A model generated the notes under the pieces. It ran no database searches. It was not told the origin of the DNA and worked only from the letters and a program-made list of their open reading frames with translations. Source: Candidatus Dormiibacterota bacterium (GTDB lineage: Bacteria; Chloroflexota; Dormibacteria; Aeolococcales; Aeolococcaceae). From it: 64,000 nt of DNA. The position numbers and the translations under genes are program-made. Positions 1 through 8,813 of this stretch are shown here, one piece after another; the stretch's first letter is position 1, and each line of letters starts with the position of its first letter. Location: the NCBI GenBank assembly GCA_019245575.1, contig JAFARE010000004.1, positions 19,264 through 83,263 on the forward strand, given 5' to 3'.

Positions 1-332
1 CGTTCGTCGCGGGTCAGGGCGACGGGCTCCTGAACGTCTTCGCTCCACACGCGACAGCGGGCGTCGCGCTGATGGAGACCGGCAGCGGCAGCGAACGCGA
101 CCTCGTCGACGCCCTGCGCCGCCTGCTGCCACGCGACGACCGCTACAAGCACCGCCACGGTGCGGCCGGCCACGGCGCCGACCACCTGCTGCCGGTCATC
201 GTGTCACCGTCGTTGACCATCCCGGTGCGCGATGGTCGCCTGCTGCTGGGCACATGGCAGCGTGTCGTACTCGTCGATCTCAACGCAGACAACCCGCGCC
301 GCACCATAAGGCTGAGCTTCGTCAGCGGCTGA
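1..332 (+). CDS. yjbQ: YjbQ family protein (UPF0047), 5' end outside the window
   Basis: The C-terminal 109 residues are read from base 3, and the start lies before the window. The family pattern is clear: NVFxPHATAG, then METGSGSERDL, PRDDRYKHRH, GHGADH and a final LGTWQRVVLVDLN. Full-length members have about 135-140 residues, so roughly 30 are missing. YjbQ proteins are small soluble trimers with conserved His residues near a presumed active site, and thiamin-phosphate synthase side activity is reported for the family; the physiological role is unsettled. The gene is convergent with the site-2 protease, and a structured repeat lies between the two stop codons. Confidence 0.9.
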   Translation, partial: FVAGQGDGLLNVFAPHATAGVALMETGSGSERDLVDALRRLLPRDDRYKHRHGAAGHGADHLLPVIVSPSLTIPVRDGRLLLGTWQRVVLVDLNADNPRRTIRLSFVSG

Positions 333-356
333 CGCGATTCGACGCGCCCGTGCCAC

Positions 357-498
357 GCCGGCAGCGGAATGTCCGGAGCGAGGGCGTCACGGAGGCGAGA
401 CGGCACGACTAGGAGCGTGAGTCCAGCCGAGTGTCGAGCCGCGGGCCCCCAGCGGGGGTCCGACGGCGTACCTCGCGCAGCGACATACCGCTGCCGGC
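357..498. repeat. Palindromic intergenic repeat, family B, copy 1
   Basis: An element of 142 bases fills the gap between two convergent genes. Its ends are near-perfect inverted repeats of 17 bases (357-373 and 482-498, one mismatch). Inside are a C5/G5 hairpin near 442-456 and a stem-loop related to CGAGACG-loop-CGTCTCG near 388-420. About 100 bases of the core match, in inverse orientation, the element at 61529-61667. The outer arms differ in sequence between copies but stay self-complementary in both. Confidence 0.75.
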
Positions 499-519
499 AG
501 TGCGCGGCACGCGCAAGCG

Positions 520-1458
520 TCAGGCGCTGCCGGAGCTCTGGCCTACATGGGGCACGAAGTTGGACTGCACGATCGACGAGTGCGACACTGACATGCCGAT
601 CAAGCAGATGGCGATCATCGTCACCCACGCTGCGCCGATGGCGAGACGAGTGGCCGGCGGCACCGCGGCGGGTTCGAGGCCGTGCTGCCGGTTGCGGAAG
701 CGCTGGTATGTGGTGAACGCGCCGAGGATCAGGATGATGAACGCGAACGGATTCGAGAGCCAGAACGCGACCACCAGCATGATGGCGAGGCCGACGACGT
801 TCATCCAGATGGAGATGGCGTTGGCCACCCGTCCGCCGTCGAGCGGGCTGAGCGGGATCAGGTTGAAGAGGTTGATGAAACAGCCGAAGTAAGCAAGCGC
901 GAGGAGCAGGAAGTGGAAGCTGCCTGACGGCCCCGCCTGCGCCCAGATGAAGCAGATGAACGCAGCGGCCGTGCCGAACACCGGACCGCCGATGGCGATG
1001 ATGGCCTCCTGGCGTGCGTCGGTGAACGGCCGAGCCGAGCGCGTGAATGCGCCGAAGGGCCCGAGGAACACGGGCAGCGACATGGGGATGCCCTGCCACC
1101 GCGACACGATGACATGGCCTGATTCGTGCACAAGGATCAGGAGCACGACGCCGATGGCGAACTGCCAGCCGAAGAACAGCGTGTAGAAGAACAGCGCCAC
1201 CACCATCGAGATCAGCGTTGGGCCCAGCTTGGCCGCCTTCAGCAGCACCACGCCGTACTTGAGGAACGCGGCGAGTCCCGCACCGATCGCGGTGATGATG
1301 CCGCCCTCGCGGCGCCGCTGCGGCGCCGTGGGCGAGTGCTGCTGCTGCGTTGCCCCTTGTGCATACGGCGCCGGGAGCCAGCCCGGCGGCTGCTGCGGCT
1401 GCCACGTGTACATCGCCGGCTGCTCGCCCTGGGGCTCGCTTGGATTCAGGTCGCTCAT
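520..1458 (-). CDS. Site-2 protease family membrane metalloprotease (M50)
   Basis: 312 residues. The first 50 are Pro/Gln-rich and probably cytoplasmic. They are followed by about six hydrophobic segments. The zinc motif HESGH lies at residues 111-115 inside a transmembrane stretch, and the second ligand motif NLIPLSPLDGGR at 199-210; both are diagnostic of M50 intramembrane proteases. It lacks an obvious PDZ domain, like the compact SpoIVFB/Rip3 type. A GAGGA ribosome site sits 5 bases before the ATG. It starts 8 bases after the upstream methyltransferase stop, so the two are probably co-transcribed. The substrate cannot be inferred; such enzymes usually release membrane-bound regulators. 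Confidence 0.88.
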   Translation of the reverse strand: MSDLNPSEPQGEQPAMYTWQPQQPPGWLPAPYAQGATQQQHSPTAPQRRREGGIITAIGAGLAAFLKYGVVLLKAAKLGPTLISMVVALFFYTLFFGWQFAIGVVLLILVHESGHVIVSRWQGIPMSLPVFLGPFGAFTRSARPFTDARQEAIIAIGGPVFGTAAAFICFIWAQAGPSGSFHFLLLALAYFGCFINLFNLIPLSPLDGGRVANAISIWMNVVGLAIMLVVAFWLSNPFAFIILILGAFTTYQRFRNRQHGLEPAAVPPATRLAIGAAWVTMIAICLIGMSVSHSSIVQSNFVPHVGQSSGSA

Positions 1459-1466
1459 CCAAATCC

Positions 1467-2237
1467 TCAGCGCACGGCGAGAAGCACGCGGTTCGCCAGC
1501 CGCTGCCAGATGGTGCCCACCTCGGCGAATCCCGCAGCGAGCAACGCGGCCCGGTGAAACTCGTAGCTTTGCGCGTCGTTGTCGTGCGGATGATCGTGGT
1601 GGCGGCGCTTGCGCTCGGCCGCTGAATCAGCCAGCGCGGGCTCACTCATCGCGGCGCTCCACCACGTGTCGTAGTCCTCAGCCCCTTCTGGGGTGGGCGG
1701 CCATTCCGGTTGCACCTCGCGCGAGACGGCGGCGATGGTGCGCTGGTCGTGGTCGAAGTCGAGGCGGTCACCGTCCAGGAGGACACCGCGCGGGCGCAGC
1801 AGCTGGGCGAGCGTGCCGTACAAGCGCAGCAGCTCGGGCAGCCCGAGCCAGTGCAGCGCGGTCGTCGAGATCGCCGCGTCAAAGGGTGGTTCCAGTGGCA
1901 GCTGCGAGGTCCAGTCGCCGCGCATGTCGGCGTCGACGAAGTGCAGCCGCTCGTGGCCCGCGAGAGCGCCGCGGCCGATGGTGAGCAGGACGGGATCCGT
2001 ATCGATGGCCACGATCTCGGCATCGGGCATGCGCTGGAGCACGCGCGCGCTGAGCGAGCCTGGCCCGCAGCCCAGGTCGAGCAACCGTGGCGAGGTGCCG
2101 ACGAACGCCACGAGCGCATCCACCATCGCGGTGAAGCGCGCCTCTCGATCGGGGATGTGCAGCTGCTGCTGGGCGTCCCAGCGGCGCAGCCAGCTGGCCC
2201 AATCGATGGCGGTTGGCGGCGGAGACGTGGTGGCCAT
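1467..2237 (-). CDS. Class I SAM-dependent methyltransferase (trans-aconitate methyltransferase-like)
   Basis: 256 residues. The SAM-binding motif LLDLGCGPG lies at about residues 52-60, an acidic motif II (EIVAIDTDP) follows, then a post-motif STTALHWL and a LLRPRGVLLDGD strand. This is the Tam/UbiE-like layout for small-molecule O- or C-methylation. The reading frame runs on upstream over proC but has no protein character there, so the ATG at 2237 is taken. CACAAT lies 6 bases before this ATG and could be the -10 of a leaderless promoter. It is divergent from proC and precedes the site-2 protease. Substrate unknown. Confidence 0.85.
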   Translation of the reverse strand: MATTSPPPTAIDWASWLRRWDAQQQLHIPDREARFTAMVDALVAFVGTSPRLLDLGCGPGSLSARVLQRMPDAEIVAIDTDPVLLTIGRGALAGHERLHFVDADMRGDWTSQLPLEPPFDAAISTTALHWLGLPELLRLYGTLAQLLRPRGVLLDGDRLDFDHDQRTIAAVSREVQPEWPPTPEGAEDYDTWWSAAMSEPALADSAAERKRRHHDHPHDNDAQSYEFHRAALLAAGFAEVGTIWQRLANRVLLAVR

Positions 2238-2288
2238 GTGCCCATTGTGGCCGCCGGTGGCGTCCGGCGGCGGTTTGCGATGACCCGC

Positions 2289-2294
2289 TATCGT
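2289..2294 (+). promoter_or_regulatory. Candidate -10 element of a leaderless proC promoter
   Basis: TATCGT fits the TAnnnT pattern and ends 7 bases before the ATG at 2302, so transcription would begin at or next to the start codon. No ribosome-binding site precedes this ATG. This favours the ATG at 2302 over the in-frame GTG at 2293, which overlaps the hexamer. Confidence 0.45.
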
Positions 2295-2301
2295 GCGGCG
2301 G

Positions 2302-3177
2302 ATGGACGCTGAGAATTCGCTGCACGGCGCGCGGATCGGCATCGTGGGCACTGGCGTGATGGCCGAGGCGATGCTCTCCGGCCTGCTCGACCGCCGTCTG
2401 GTCGACGCATCGCGGATCGTGTGCAGCCACCCGCGGGCGGAGCGTCGCGCTGCGCTGGAGCGCGAACACGGCGTCGTCACGACATCCGCCAACGCGGAGG
2501 CGGTGCGCGACGCGGACGTCGTGCTGCTGGGCGTGAAGCCGCAGATGCTGGCCGAGGTGATGCCCGAGCTGCGCGGTTCGATACGCGCGCAGCAGCTGGT
2601 GCTCAGCATCATCGCCGGGGCCAGCACGCGGGCGGTGGGAGACGGGCTGCAGCATCCGGCGATCGTGCGCTGCATGCCCAACACGCCGGCGCAGATCGGC
2701 CAGGGCGTCAGCGTGTGGTTCGCCACGGAGAGCGTCGATGAGGCCGGCAAGGCGCGCGTGCGCGCCATGCTGTCGGCGCTGGGCCGCGAGTTCGAGGTGC
2801 ACGACGAGCGGCAGGTGGCAATGGCCACGGCGGTGAGCGGCACCGGCCCCACGTACATCTTTCTGTTCATCGAAGCGCTCACCGACGCCGCCGTGCACCT
2901 CGGTTTCCCACGCCACGTGGCGCGCGAGCTCGTGCTCGACACGATGCAGGGCTCGGCGGCCTTCGCGTTGCACAGCGGCAAGCACGTCGCTGAGCTGCGT
3001 GACATGGTGACGTCCCCGGGAGGCACATCCGCGGAGGCGCTGTACCAGCTCGAGAAGGGGCGTCTGCGCACCGTGGTCAGTGACGCCGTGTGGGCGGCGT
3101 TCGAACGCACGCTGCGGCTCGAGGCAACCCTCGAGAATCGCGATGACAACAGCACGTCGCGTGCGTCACGCCGGTGA
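2302..3177 (+). CDS. proC: Pyrroline-5-carboxylate reductase
   Basis: 291 residues. It catalyses the last step of proline synthesis, NAD(P)H-dependent reduction of pyrroline-5-carboxylate. The Rossmann motif GIVGTGVMAEAM is at residues 13-24, followed by GVKPQ, the IIAGAS strand, RCMPNTPAQIGQG, and the C-terminal signature SGTGPTYIFLFIEAL with TSPGGTSAEAL, all typical of ProC. Length is slightly above the usual 265-280 because of a short N-terminal extension. The start is the ATG 7 bases after a TATCGT hexamer. The stop overlaps the start of the next gene (GTGA). Confidence 0.96.
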   Translation: MDAENSLHGARIGIVGTGVMAEAMLSGLLDRRLVDASRIVCSHPRAERRAALEREHGVVTTSANAEAVRDADVVLLGVKPQMLAEVMPELRGSIRAQQLVLSIIAGASTRAVGDGLQHPAIVRCMPNTPAQIGQGVSVWFATESVDEAGKARVRAMLSALGREFEVHDERQVAMATAVSGTGPTYIFLFIEALTDAAVHLGFPRHVARELVLDTMQGSAAFALHSGKHVAELRDMVTSPGGTSAEALYQLEKGRLRTVVSDAVWAAFERTLRLEATLENRDDNSTSRASRR

Positions 3178-3902
3178 GGCGGTACGGCCTCTACCTCGAA
3201 TCCGGGCCCAAGCGGCGCACCACGATGGTGCACGTGCTCGACCTGCTGGGCTGCATCGCCAACGGACCTACGACCGATGCGGCGATGGAGGCAACGCCGG
3301 GGGCGATCAACGCATACCGTCGCTTCCTCGCTGCGCACGGTGAGACCATCAAGGCCGACGAGCCCTTCGAGGTGCGGGTCGTCGAGCACATCACCGAAGG
3401 GGATTGGCTGGGCAACGGGTCGCCGTACCTGGTGTTTCCTCCGGATCTTCAGCCGCTGACACCGGTGGAGGCGAAGCGTTACCTGCAGCGCTTCGCGTTC
3501 CTCAGCGAGGCGCTCGCGGCATGGGCCGAGACGCAGTCCGGCCGCGCCCTCGACGCGAAGCCGCGCGCCGGCGGCCGCACCGCGCGCGCAGTGCTGCTGC
3601 ACGCGCTGGGCTCGCCGGGGGCGTACCTGAGCAGCGCGCTCGGCGGCGCGCCCGGGTTCAGCCGTCTCGCCACAAGCGCCGAGCGGGGCGAGACACCGTT
3701 GCCCGAGGCGTTTCGCCAGGTGGCCGACATGGCTTCGTCGCTGGTCAGTTCCACCACGCCGCAGCAGCGCGCCGCAGTGCGGGCGCTCAGCGGCGGGGAG
3801 CGCCGCTACACGCTGCGCAAGGCGGTGCGCCGCATGCTCGAGCACCACTGGGAGCACCTGGCGGAGCTGTCCCGCAGGCCCGGAGGACCGGGGCTGGTCT
3901 GA
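3174..3902 (+). CDS. HicB-like N-terminal domain joined to a DinB-like helical domain
   Basis: 242 residues, GTG start overlapping the proC stop. Residues 1-65 (LYLESGPKRRTTMVHVLDL, then GCIANGPTTDAAME) have the fold pattern of HicB antitoxins: a short beta-hairpin, a loop and a helix. Residues about 80-235 are helical with LLHALGSPGAYL and a final MLEHHWEHLAEL, like the metal-binding helices of DinB/YfiT proteins. DinB-fold proteins often transfer thiols (bacillithiol, mycothiol) or isomerise thiol adducts. This fusion has no HicA partner beside it. Its position before an ATP-grasp ligase and a glutamate-cysteine-ligase relative suggests a metabolic rather than a toxin-antitoxin role. Function is inferred only. 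Confidence 0.6.
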   Translation: MRRYGLYLESGPKRRTTMVHVLDLLGCIANGPTTDAAMEATPGAINAYRRFLAAHGETIKADEPFEVRVVEHITEGDWLGNGSPYLVFPPDLQPLTPVEAKRYLQRFAFLSEALAAWAETQSGRALDAKPRAGGRTARAVLLHALGSPGAYLSSALGGAPGFSRLATSAERGETPLPEAFRQVADMASSLVSSTTPQQRAAVRALSGGERRYTLRKAVRRMLEHHWEHLAELSRRPGGPGLV

Positions 3903-3919
3903 GCGATACTCAGCAGGCC

Positions 3920-5164
3920 ATGGCCGGCACGCATCTCATCGGTCTGCTGCTTGGGGTGGAGGAGGACTGGCCGGGCGCCTTCGAGTCGCTGCTGCGCCGC
4001 CTCGACCCGGCGATCACGGTTGACGGTGAGACGCACCGGTTCGCCACGGAGCGCGTGACCATCGAGCCGTTCAACCTGCGCGCCGTGCCGCGGTACTCGC
4101 TCGTGATCGACCGCCTCGCCTGGTGGTACGACATGCCTCGCGAGTGGCTGAAGAAGGTGACGCTGATGAACCCCGTGCACCTGCTCAACAATCCGTTCAC
4201 GTTCGAGGCGATGCAGAAGCACGCGGCCTACTGCGCGATGATCCGGCTCGGGCTGAAGGTCCCCGAGACCTGGATGCTCCCCAACAAGAAGCCGCCGGCC
4301 AACCCTCGCTTCGAGGGCACCGCGCAGCGGTACCTGCGCTACTTCGACCTTGACGAGGTGGCACGCGCCGTCGGGATGCCGCTGTACATGAAGCCGTTCG
4401 ACGGCGGCGCCTGGGTAGGGGTGAGCCGCGTCGAGGACACGGCGACGCTGCACCGCGCCTACGACGAGTCGGAGGAGCGGCTGATGCACGTGCAGGCATC
4501 GGTGGACGGTTACGACGCGTTCGCGCGCAGCCTCGGAGTGGGCGCCGAGGTGATGGTGATGAACTTTCACCCAGAGCGGCCGATGCACGACCGCTACTCC
4601 GTCGACTACAACTTCCTGAGCCCCGAGGTGGGCGAGGAGGTCGTGAGCATCCTGCGCATCGTCAACGGCTTCTTCCGCTGGGAGCTCAACAGCTGCGAGA
4701 CGCTGGTGCGCGGCAGCGAGGTGGTGCCCATCGACTACGCCAACGCCACGCCGGACCTCGCAATCACGAGCCTGCACTACTACTTCCCCTGGGCAATCCG
4801 CGCCCTGGTGAAGTGGGTCATCTTCTGCTGCGTGACGGAGCGGCGCCAGACCGTCGACATGGACACCCAGCGGTACTTCGCCATCGCAGATCGCGACGAC
4901 CTCAGCTATGCGGAGAAGATCAAGCGCTACCGCGCGCTCGCCGACGAGCAGCTCCAGGTGGAGCGGTACCACGAGTTCTGCGCGCGGCACCTGCCCAACA
5001 TCGACGAGGTGACGCTCAGCTGGGTGGAGAGCGACGAGTTCGACCGCCTCGTGGTGGACACCGTGCGCAGCACGTTCCCGGCGCACGAGCACGAGCAGTT
5101 CATCGCGCATTTCCGCGGCCTGCTGGAGCTGTGGGCCAAGGATCAGCGCGCGCTGGTCGCGTAG
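3920..5164 (+). CDS. ATP-grasp domain protein A, divergent type
   Basis: 414 residues. I see an ATP-grasp core: PLYMKPFDGG (about residues 155-164) carries the nucleotide-binding lysine, and EVVPIDYANATPD supplies the acidic and Asn metal ligands. The family ligates a carboxylate to an amine through an acyl phosphate. Sequence around the core differs clearly from the three other ATP-grasp proteins here, and the last 130 residues are helical with many charged residues. It starts 17 bases after the DinB-like gene and ends 15 bases before the YbdK-type ligase, so the three appear to form one transcript. The substrates are unknown. The longer upstream frame overlaps the previous gene and is rejected. 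Confidence 0.82.
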   Translation: MAGTHLIGLLLGVEEDWPGAFESLLRRLDPAITVDGETHRFATERVTIEPFNLRAVPRYSLVIDRLAWWYDMPREWLKKVTLMNPVHLLNNPFTFEAMQKHAAYCAMIRLGLKVPETWMLPNKKPPANPRFEGTAQRYLRYFDLDEVARAVGMPLYMKPFDGGAWVGVSRVEDTATLHRAYDESEERLMHVQASVDGYDAFARSLGVGAEVMVMNFHPERPMHDRYSVDYNFLSPEVGEEVVSILRIVNGFFRWELNSCETLVRGSEVVPIDYANATPDLAITSLHYYFPWAIRALVKWVIFCCVTERRQTVDMDTQRYFAIADRDDLSYAEKIKRYRALADEQLQVERYHEFCARHLPNIDEVTLSWVESDEFDRLVVDTVRSTFPAHEHEQFIAHFRGLLELWAKDQRALVA

Positions 5165-5179
5165 GATGCGTCGCTGAGC

Positions 5180-6352
5180 ATGCCGATCCAGTTCGCTGCC
5201 AGCCCGCGACCAACCATCGGCGTCGAGGTCGAGCTCGAGCTGGTCGACGGGAGCACGCGCGAGCTGGTGAGCGCCGCCGCGTACGAGATCCTGACCGAGA
5301 TGAAGAGCAAGCACGCCGACGGCGTGCATCCCAAGGCCAAGTCGGAGCTCCTGCAGTCGACGGTCGAGATCATCACGGGCATATGCGGGACCGTGCGCGA
5401 GGCATACGCCGATCTGGCTGCGACGCTCGACGAGCTGCGCACGTACACCGACCGCGAGGGCGTGCAGATCATGTGCTCGGGCACGCACCCGTTCAGCGAC
5501 CCGGCGAAGCAGCGGATCACGCCCGATCCCCGCTACATCCGCCTGGTGGACGAGATGCAGTGGCCGGCGCGGCAGATGCAGATCTTCGGCATCCACGTGC
5601 ACGTGGGCGTGCGCAGCGGCGAGAAGGCGATCGCGATGGTCAACGCGCTGTCGGGCTACATCCCGCACTTCCTCGCGCTGAGCGCGTCGAGCCCGTACTG
5701 GATGGGGCACGACACCGGGCTCGCCTCGTGCCGCTCCAAGGTGTTCGAGGGATTGCCCACGGCAGGGCCGCCCTGGCAGCTCACCGGCTGGGCCCAGTTC
5801 GAGCGGCTCATGGACACGCTGATCGCGGCGCGCACCATCAGCAGCATCCGTGAGATCTGGTGGGACATCCGGCCCCATCCGGGCTTCGGCACCATCGAGC
5901 TGCGCATCTGCGACGGCATCCCCACCTTGCGTGAGATCGCGGTCGTCGCGGCCATCAGCCAGTGCCTGGTGCACCGTTTCGACACCATGATCGACCGCGG
6001 TTACTCGCTGCCGACCACCCGAGCCTGGCTGGTGCGCGAGAACAAGTGGCGCGCCGCGCGCCACGGCCTTGACGCGCACATCGTCGTGGACGAGGAGGGC
6101 ACCACCGTGCCGCTGCGCGACGCCATCCAGGAGATGGTCGAGGACCTCATGCCGGTGGCGGCGCGGCTGGGGTGCACCGAGGAGCTGCGCCGCACGTTCG
6201 AGGTGATGGAGCGCGGCCCCAGCTACATCCGGCAGCGTGAGGTGGTGGCGGCCGGCGGCACGCTCACCGATGTGGTCGACGGCCTGGTGCAGGAACTGCG
6301 CAGCGACCAGCCGGCACCGCGTCCGGCAGCGCTCAGCGCCGCGGCGACCTAG
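5180..6352 (+). CDS. ybdK: YbdK-type carboxylate-amine ligase (glutamate-cysteine ligase family 2)
   Basis: 390 residues, the usual length for GCS2 proteins. Family landmarks are TIGVEVELELVD near the N-terminus (metal-binding Glu residues), KSELLQSTVEIITG, GTHPFSD, FGIHVHVGV with SGEKAIAMVNAL, SASSPYWMG, WWDIRPHPGFGTIELRICDG and ENKWRAARHGLD. YbdK relatives have weak glutamate-cysteine ligase activity and join the gamma-carboxyl of glutamate to an amine. Lying among ATP-grasp ligases, it is the best candidate to make the first gamma-glutamyl bond of the product of this locus. It is convergent with the next ATP-grasp gene, with only 9 bases between the stops. Confidence 0.92.
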   Translation: MPIQFAASPRPTIGVEVELELVDGSTRELVSAAAYEILTEMKSKHADGVHPKAKSELLQSTVEIITGICGTVREAYADLAATLDELRTYTDREGVQIMCSGTHPFSDPAKQRITPDPRYIRLVDEMQWPARQMQIFGIHVHVGVRSGEKAIAMVNALSGYIPHFLALSASSPYWMGHDTGLASCRSKVFEGLPTAGPPWQLTGWAQFERLMDTLIAARTISSIREIWWDIRPHPGFGTIELRICDGIPTLREIAVVAAISQCLVHRFDTMIDRGYSLPTTRAWLVRENKWRAARHGLDAHIVVDEEGTTVPLRDAIQEMVEDLMPVAARLGCTEELRRTFEVMERGPSYIRQREVVAAGGTLTDVVDGLVQELRSDQPAPRPAALSAAAT

Positions 6353-6361
6353 CTCGGTAGC

Positions 6362-7582
6362 TCAGGCCGCGTAGAGACGGAGGTCGCTGGCGAACCGGTC
6401 CGATATCTCGATGCACCGCTCCAGCTCGGGATGGCGCACGAAGACGATGCCGTCCGAGAGCAGCGTCTGCATCCAGTCGCGCCGCGGCGACCCCACCGGC
6501 AGCAGGTCGATGGCGCAGACCCACTCGTCGTACTCCGCGAGCAGGTGGGAGAGTCCGTCGATGCGACGGATGTGCCCCTGCCCCTCGGCCCGCTTGGTGA
6601 TCGAGGCCGCGTTGTACGCGCGCGTCACCGGCTGCGAGAGGGAGCCGTGCGTCACCGCCTCGGCCCAGCGCTGGAACAGATCGGCATCGGTGGTGAAGTT
6701 CATCAGGTCCACCGTGCGCGCACCCGGGGGCCGCGAAGCGATCTCGCCGAACACCACCTCGCCGTCGGCCTTGCGGTACCACTCCATGTGCGTGAACCCG
6801 TCCGTGAACCCCATCGCGCGCAGCACGGCCCGCCCCATCGCGCGCCCACCGGCGAGATAGTCGACGTCGATGGTGCGCAGCGCGAGGGTGATCGGGCTGA
6901 TCCACTCCAGCGAGCGGGCGATGAGCGGCCGGGGCCGGTACCAGCACATGTTCTCGAAGAGCGGCTCGCCGCGCGCGCAGATCGTGTCGTAGGTGAACTC
7001 CTCCGCGTCGACGAACTCCTCGACGCTCACCTGCGGCACGTGGAGGAGGCGCGGCATGACCTGCTCCAGCTCCGCGATTGAGTCCACGCGGTACGTGTTG
7101 GCCGATCCCGCGCCGGCGATCGGCTTGACGATGAGGGGAAAGCCGATGCGCTCCGCCGCTTCGCGGACTCCGGCCGCGGTGGTCGTGCTCTCGTGGTAGG
7201 GCGTGCGGATCCCGGCGGCGTCGAGCGTGCGCTTCATCGCCTCCTTGTCGCGGAACGGAATCGTCTGGCCCACCGTCATGCCGGGCAACCGCAGCGCCTC
7301 GCGGATGCGTGCGGCGAGGATCATGGTCGGCTCCCACAGCGACTCCACCTGGTCGATGGGTGTGTGGTCGGCGCGGCGCATCACCTCGTGCACGATGCCC
7401 AGCTCGTCGCTGAACGACGGCACCTGCCAGTAGTCGGCGAGGTGCTCGCGCGCCATTTGGGGCAGCGCGTGCACGGACTGGTCGCCGACGCCGATCACGC
7501 GCGCTCCCGCGTAGGCGAGGCCGCGCGTGAAGAGCGGCATCTCGCCGGGGTAGCCGGGGGAGATCAGCAGCACGCTGCCCAT
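6362..7582 (-). CDS. ATP-grasp ligase C (paralogue of B and D)
   Basis: 406 residues. N-terminal Rossmann-like pre-ATP-grasp domain (SVLLISPGYPGEMPLFTRGL), central FRDKEAMKRTLDAAGI and FPLIVKPIAGAGSANTYRV (binding lysine and glycine loop), VEEFVDAEEFTYDT, and the catalytic C-terminal motif THMEWYRK, then GEVVFGEIASRPPGAR. This is the carnosine-synthase/D-Ala-D-Ala ligase type arrangement. It starts 4 bases after the stop of ATP-grasp B, so both are co-translated from the divergent promoter at 8814-8840. Its length and motif order match paralogues B and D, which suggests serial gene duplication and perhaps successive ligation steps. Substrate unknown. Confidence 0.87.
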   Translation of the reverse strand: MGSVLLISPGYPGEMPLFTRGLAYAGARVIGVGDQSVHALPQMAREHLADYWQVPSFSDELGIVHEVMRRADHTPIDQVESLWEPTMILAARIREALRLPGMTVGQTIPFRDKEAMKRTLDAAGIRTPYHESTTTAAGVREAAERIGFPLIVKPIAGAGSANTYRVDSIAELEQVMPRLLHVPQVSVEEFVDAEEFTYDTICARGEPLFENMCWYRPRPLIARSLEWISPITLALRTIDVDYLAGGRAMGRAVLRAMGFTDGFTHMEWYRKADGEVVFGEIASRPPGARTVDLMNFTTDADLFQRWAEAVTHGSLSQPVTRAYNAASITKRAEGQGHIRRIDGLSHLLAEYDEWVCAIDLLPVGSPRRDWMQTLLSDGIVFVRHPELERCIEISDRFASDLRLYAA

Positions 7583-7586
7583 GACG

Positions 7587-8807
7587 TCAGGCCCCGGCCA
7601 GCTCGACGCGGGCCACGTCGACGACGCGGCGCAGCGCCGCTTCCACCACTGACGTTTCCGGATGGCGCAGGATCACGTAGCCCTCGCCCTCGTAGGTGCC
7701 GCTCGGTGCCTGCCCGGCCGCGGGCAGGCGGGCTTCGACCACAAGGTCGCCCAGCTCGTGCTGCAGGGTGTCGAGGCCATGGATCGCCCGCACCCGTCCC
7801 GATCCCTGCCCGCGCAGGTACGCCGCGCCCACCGCGTAGTGGCGCTCCGGCGGGTCGAATGCCCCGAAGATCTCGAGGCCGGCCCAGGCGCGATACATGT
7901 CGACGTCGTGGGAATAGGACATCAATGTCATGAACTGGGCGCCCGGCGGACGAGCGGCAACCTCGGAGATGGCGATGCCGTCGGCACCGCGGTTGAACCA
8001 CTCCATGTGGCTGAGCCCGGTGTCCATGCCGAGGACACGAAGCGCGCGCTCGCCCGCCTCGCGGATGGCGTGATAGCCGCCGATCTCGCGAGGCAGGAGC
8101 ACCGCCCACTGGATCCAGGGATTCTCCAGCACCTCCAGCGGCGTGGGGAGGTAGCGGGAGACGGAGTGCCAGACGAGGCGTCCGCCGGCCATCACGCTGT
8201 CGAAGCTGTGCTCCTCGCCGCTGACGGCCTGCTCGAGCAGCGCCGGCGCGTCCGGCGATGGCGCGTCGAACCGCAGCCAGCCGTGCAGCTGGCCCTCGGT
8301 GTCGACGCGGAACGTGCCCCGAGCACCGGCGCCGGCGGGCGGCTTCACCACGAGCGGCAGGCCGAGTGCGCGCGCCGCCCGCAGCGCTTCCTCAGGTGAG
8401 GCCGCCAGCGCGTGCCCGGCGCACGGCACGCCGTGGTCGCGCATCACCGACTTCATGCGCGCCTTGTCGCGGAAGTTCTGCGCCGCCTCGACGCGCATGC
8501 CGGCGATGTCGAACCATTCGCGGACGCGTGCCAGCGGCACCTGCAGCTGCTCCAGCGTGCCGATGACACGATCCACGCCGCCGAGATGGCGGCGGAACCG
8601 TTCGACGGCGCCGGCGATCTGCGCTGCATCGGTGCCGTCGTCGATCCTGTAATGGCCGGCGAGCTGCGACCGGATTGCCTCAGGCAGCCGCTCCTGGGGG
8701 TCCTGGCTGATCAAGCCCACCTGCGCCCCGGGCAGCGACGCGGCGGCTCCGATGAATCGATTGGTCGCCTCCAGCAGGAAGGGGGCGACGAACACCGCGT
8801 TGGGCAT
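7587..8807 (-). CDS. ATP-grasp ligase B (paralogue of C and D)
   Basis: 406 residues. The order is NAVFVAPFLLEATNRFIGAA, FRDKARMKSVMRDHGV, LPLVVKPPAGAGARGTFRV, EQAVSGEEHSFDSVM and SHMEWFNR followed by GIAISEVAARPPGAQ, so all ATP-grasp elements are present. A longer upstream frame exists but crosses the divergent promoter and has no family character. The ATG at 8807 gives a protein of exactly the same length as its neighbour C and lies 6 bases from a TACACT hexamer on this strand. It is probably leaderless and is the first gene of a two-gene unit. Substrate unknown. Confidence 0.87.
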   Translation of the reverse strand: MPNAVFVAPFLLEATNRFIGAAASLPGAQVGLISQDPQERLPEAIRSQLAGHYRIDDGTDAAQIAGAVERFRRHLGGVDRVIGTLEQLQVPLARVREWFDIAGMRVEAAQNFRDKARMKSVMRDHGVPCAGHALAASPEEALRAARALGLPLVVKPPAGAGARGTFRVDTEGQLHGWLRFDAPSPDAPALLEQAVSGEEHSFDSVMAGGRLVWHSVSRYLPTPLEVLENPWIQWAVLLPREIGGYHAIREAGERALRVLGMDTGLSHMEWFNRGADGIAISEVAARPPGAQFMTLMSYSHDVDMYRAWAGLEIFGAFDPPERHYAVGAAYLRGQGSGRVRAIHGLDTLQHELGDLVVEARLPAAGQAPSGTYEGEGYVILRHPETSVVEAALRRVVDVARVELAGA

Positions 8808-8813
8808 GGCGGG

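Noticed and set aside
2238..3857. Long minus-strand open frame over proC and the HicB/DinB-like gene, continuous with the first methyltransferase
   Set aside because: The translation is Arg/Ala/His-rich without any domain, while the plus strand has clear ProC. It is the antisense shadow of GC-rich coding sequence.
3806..6079. Minus-strand open frame of 757 codons across ATP-grasp A and the YbdK ligase
   Set aside because: Composition is that of an antisense shadow (His, Arg, Leu, Val rich) and the two plus-strand genes have full motif sets.
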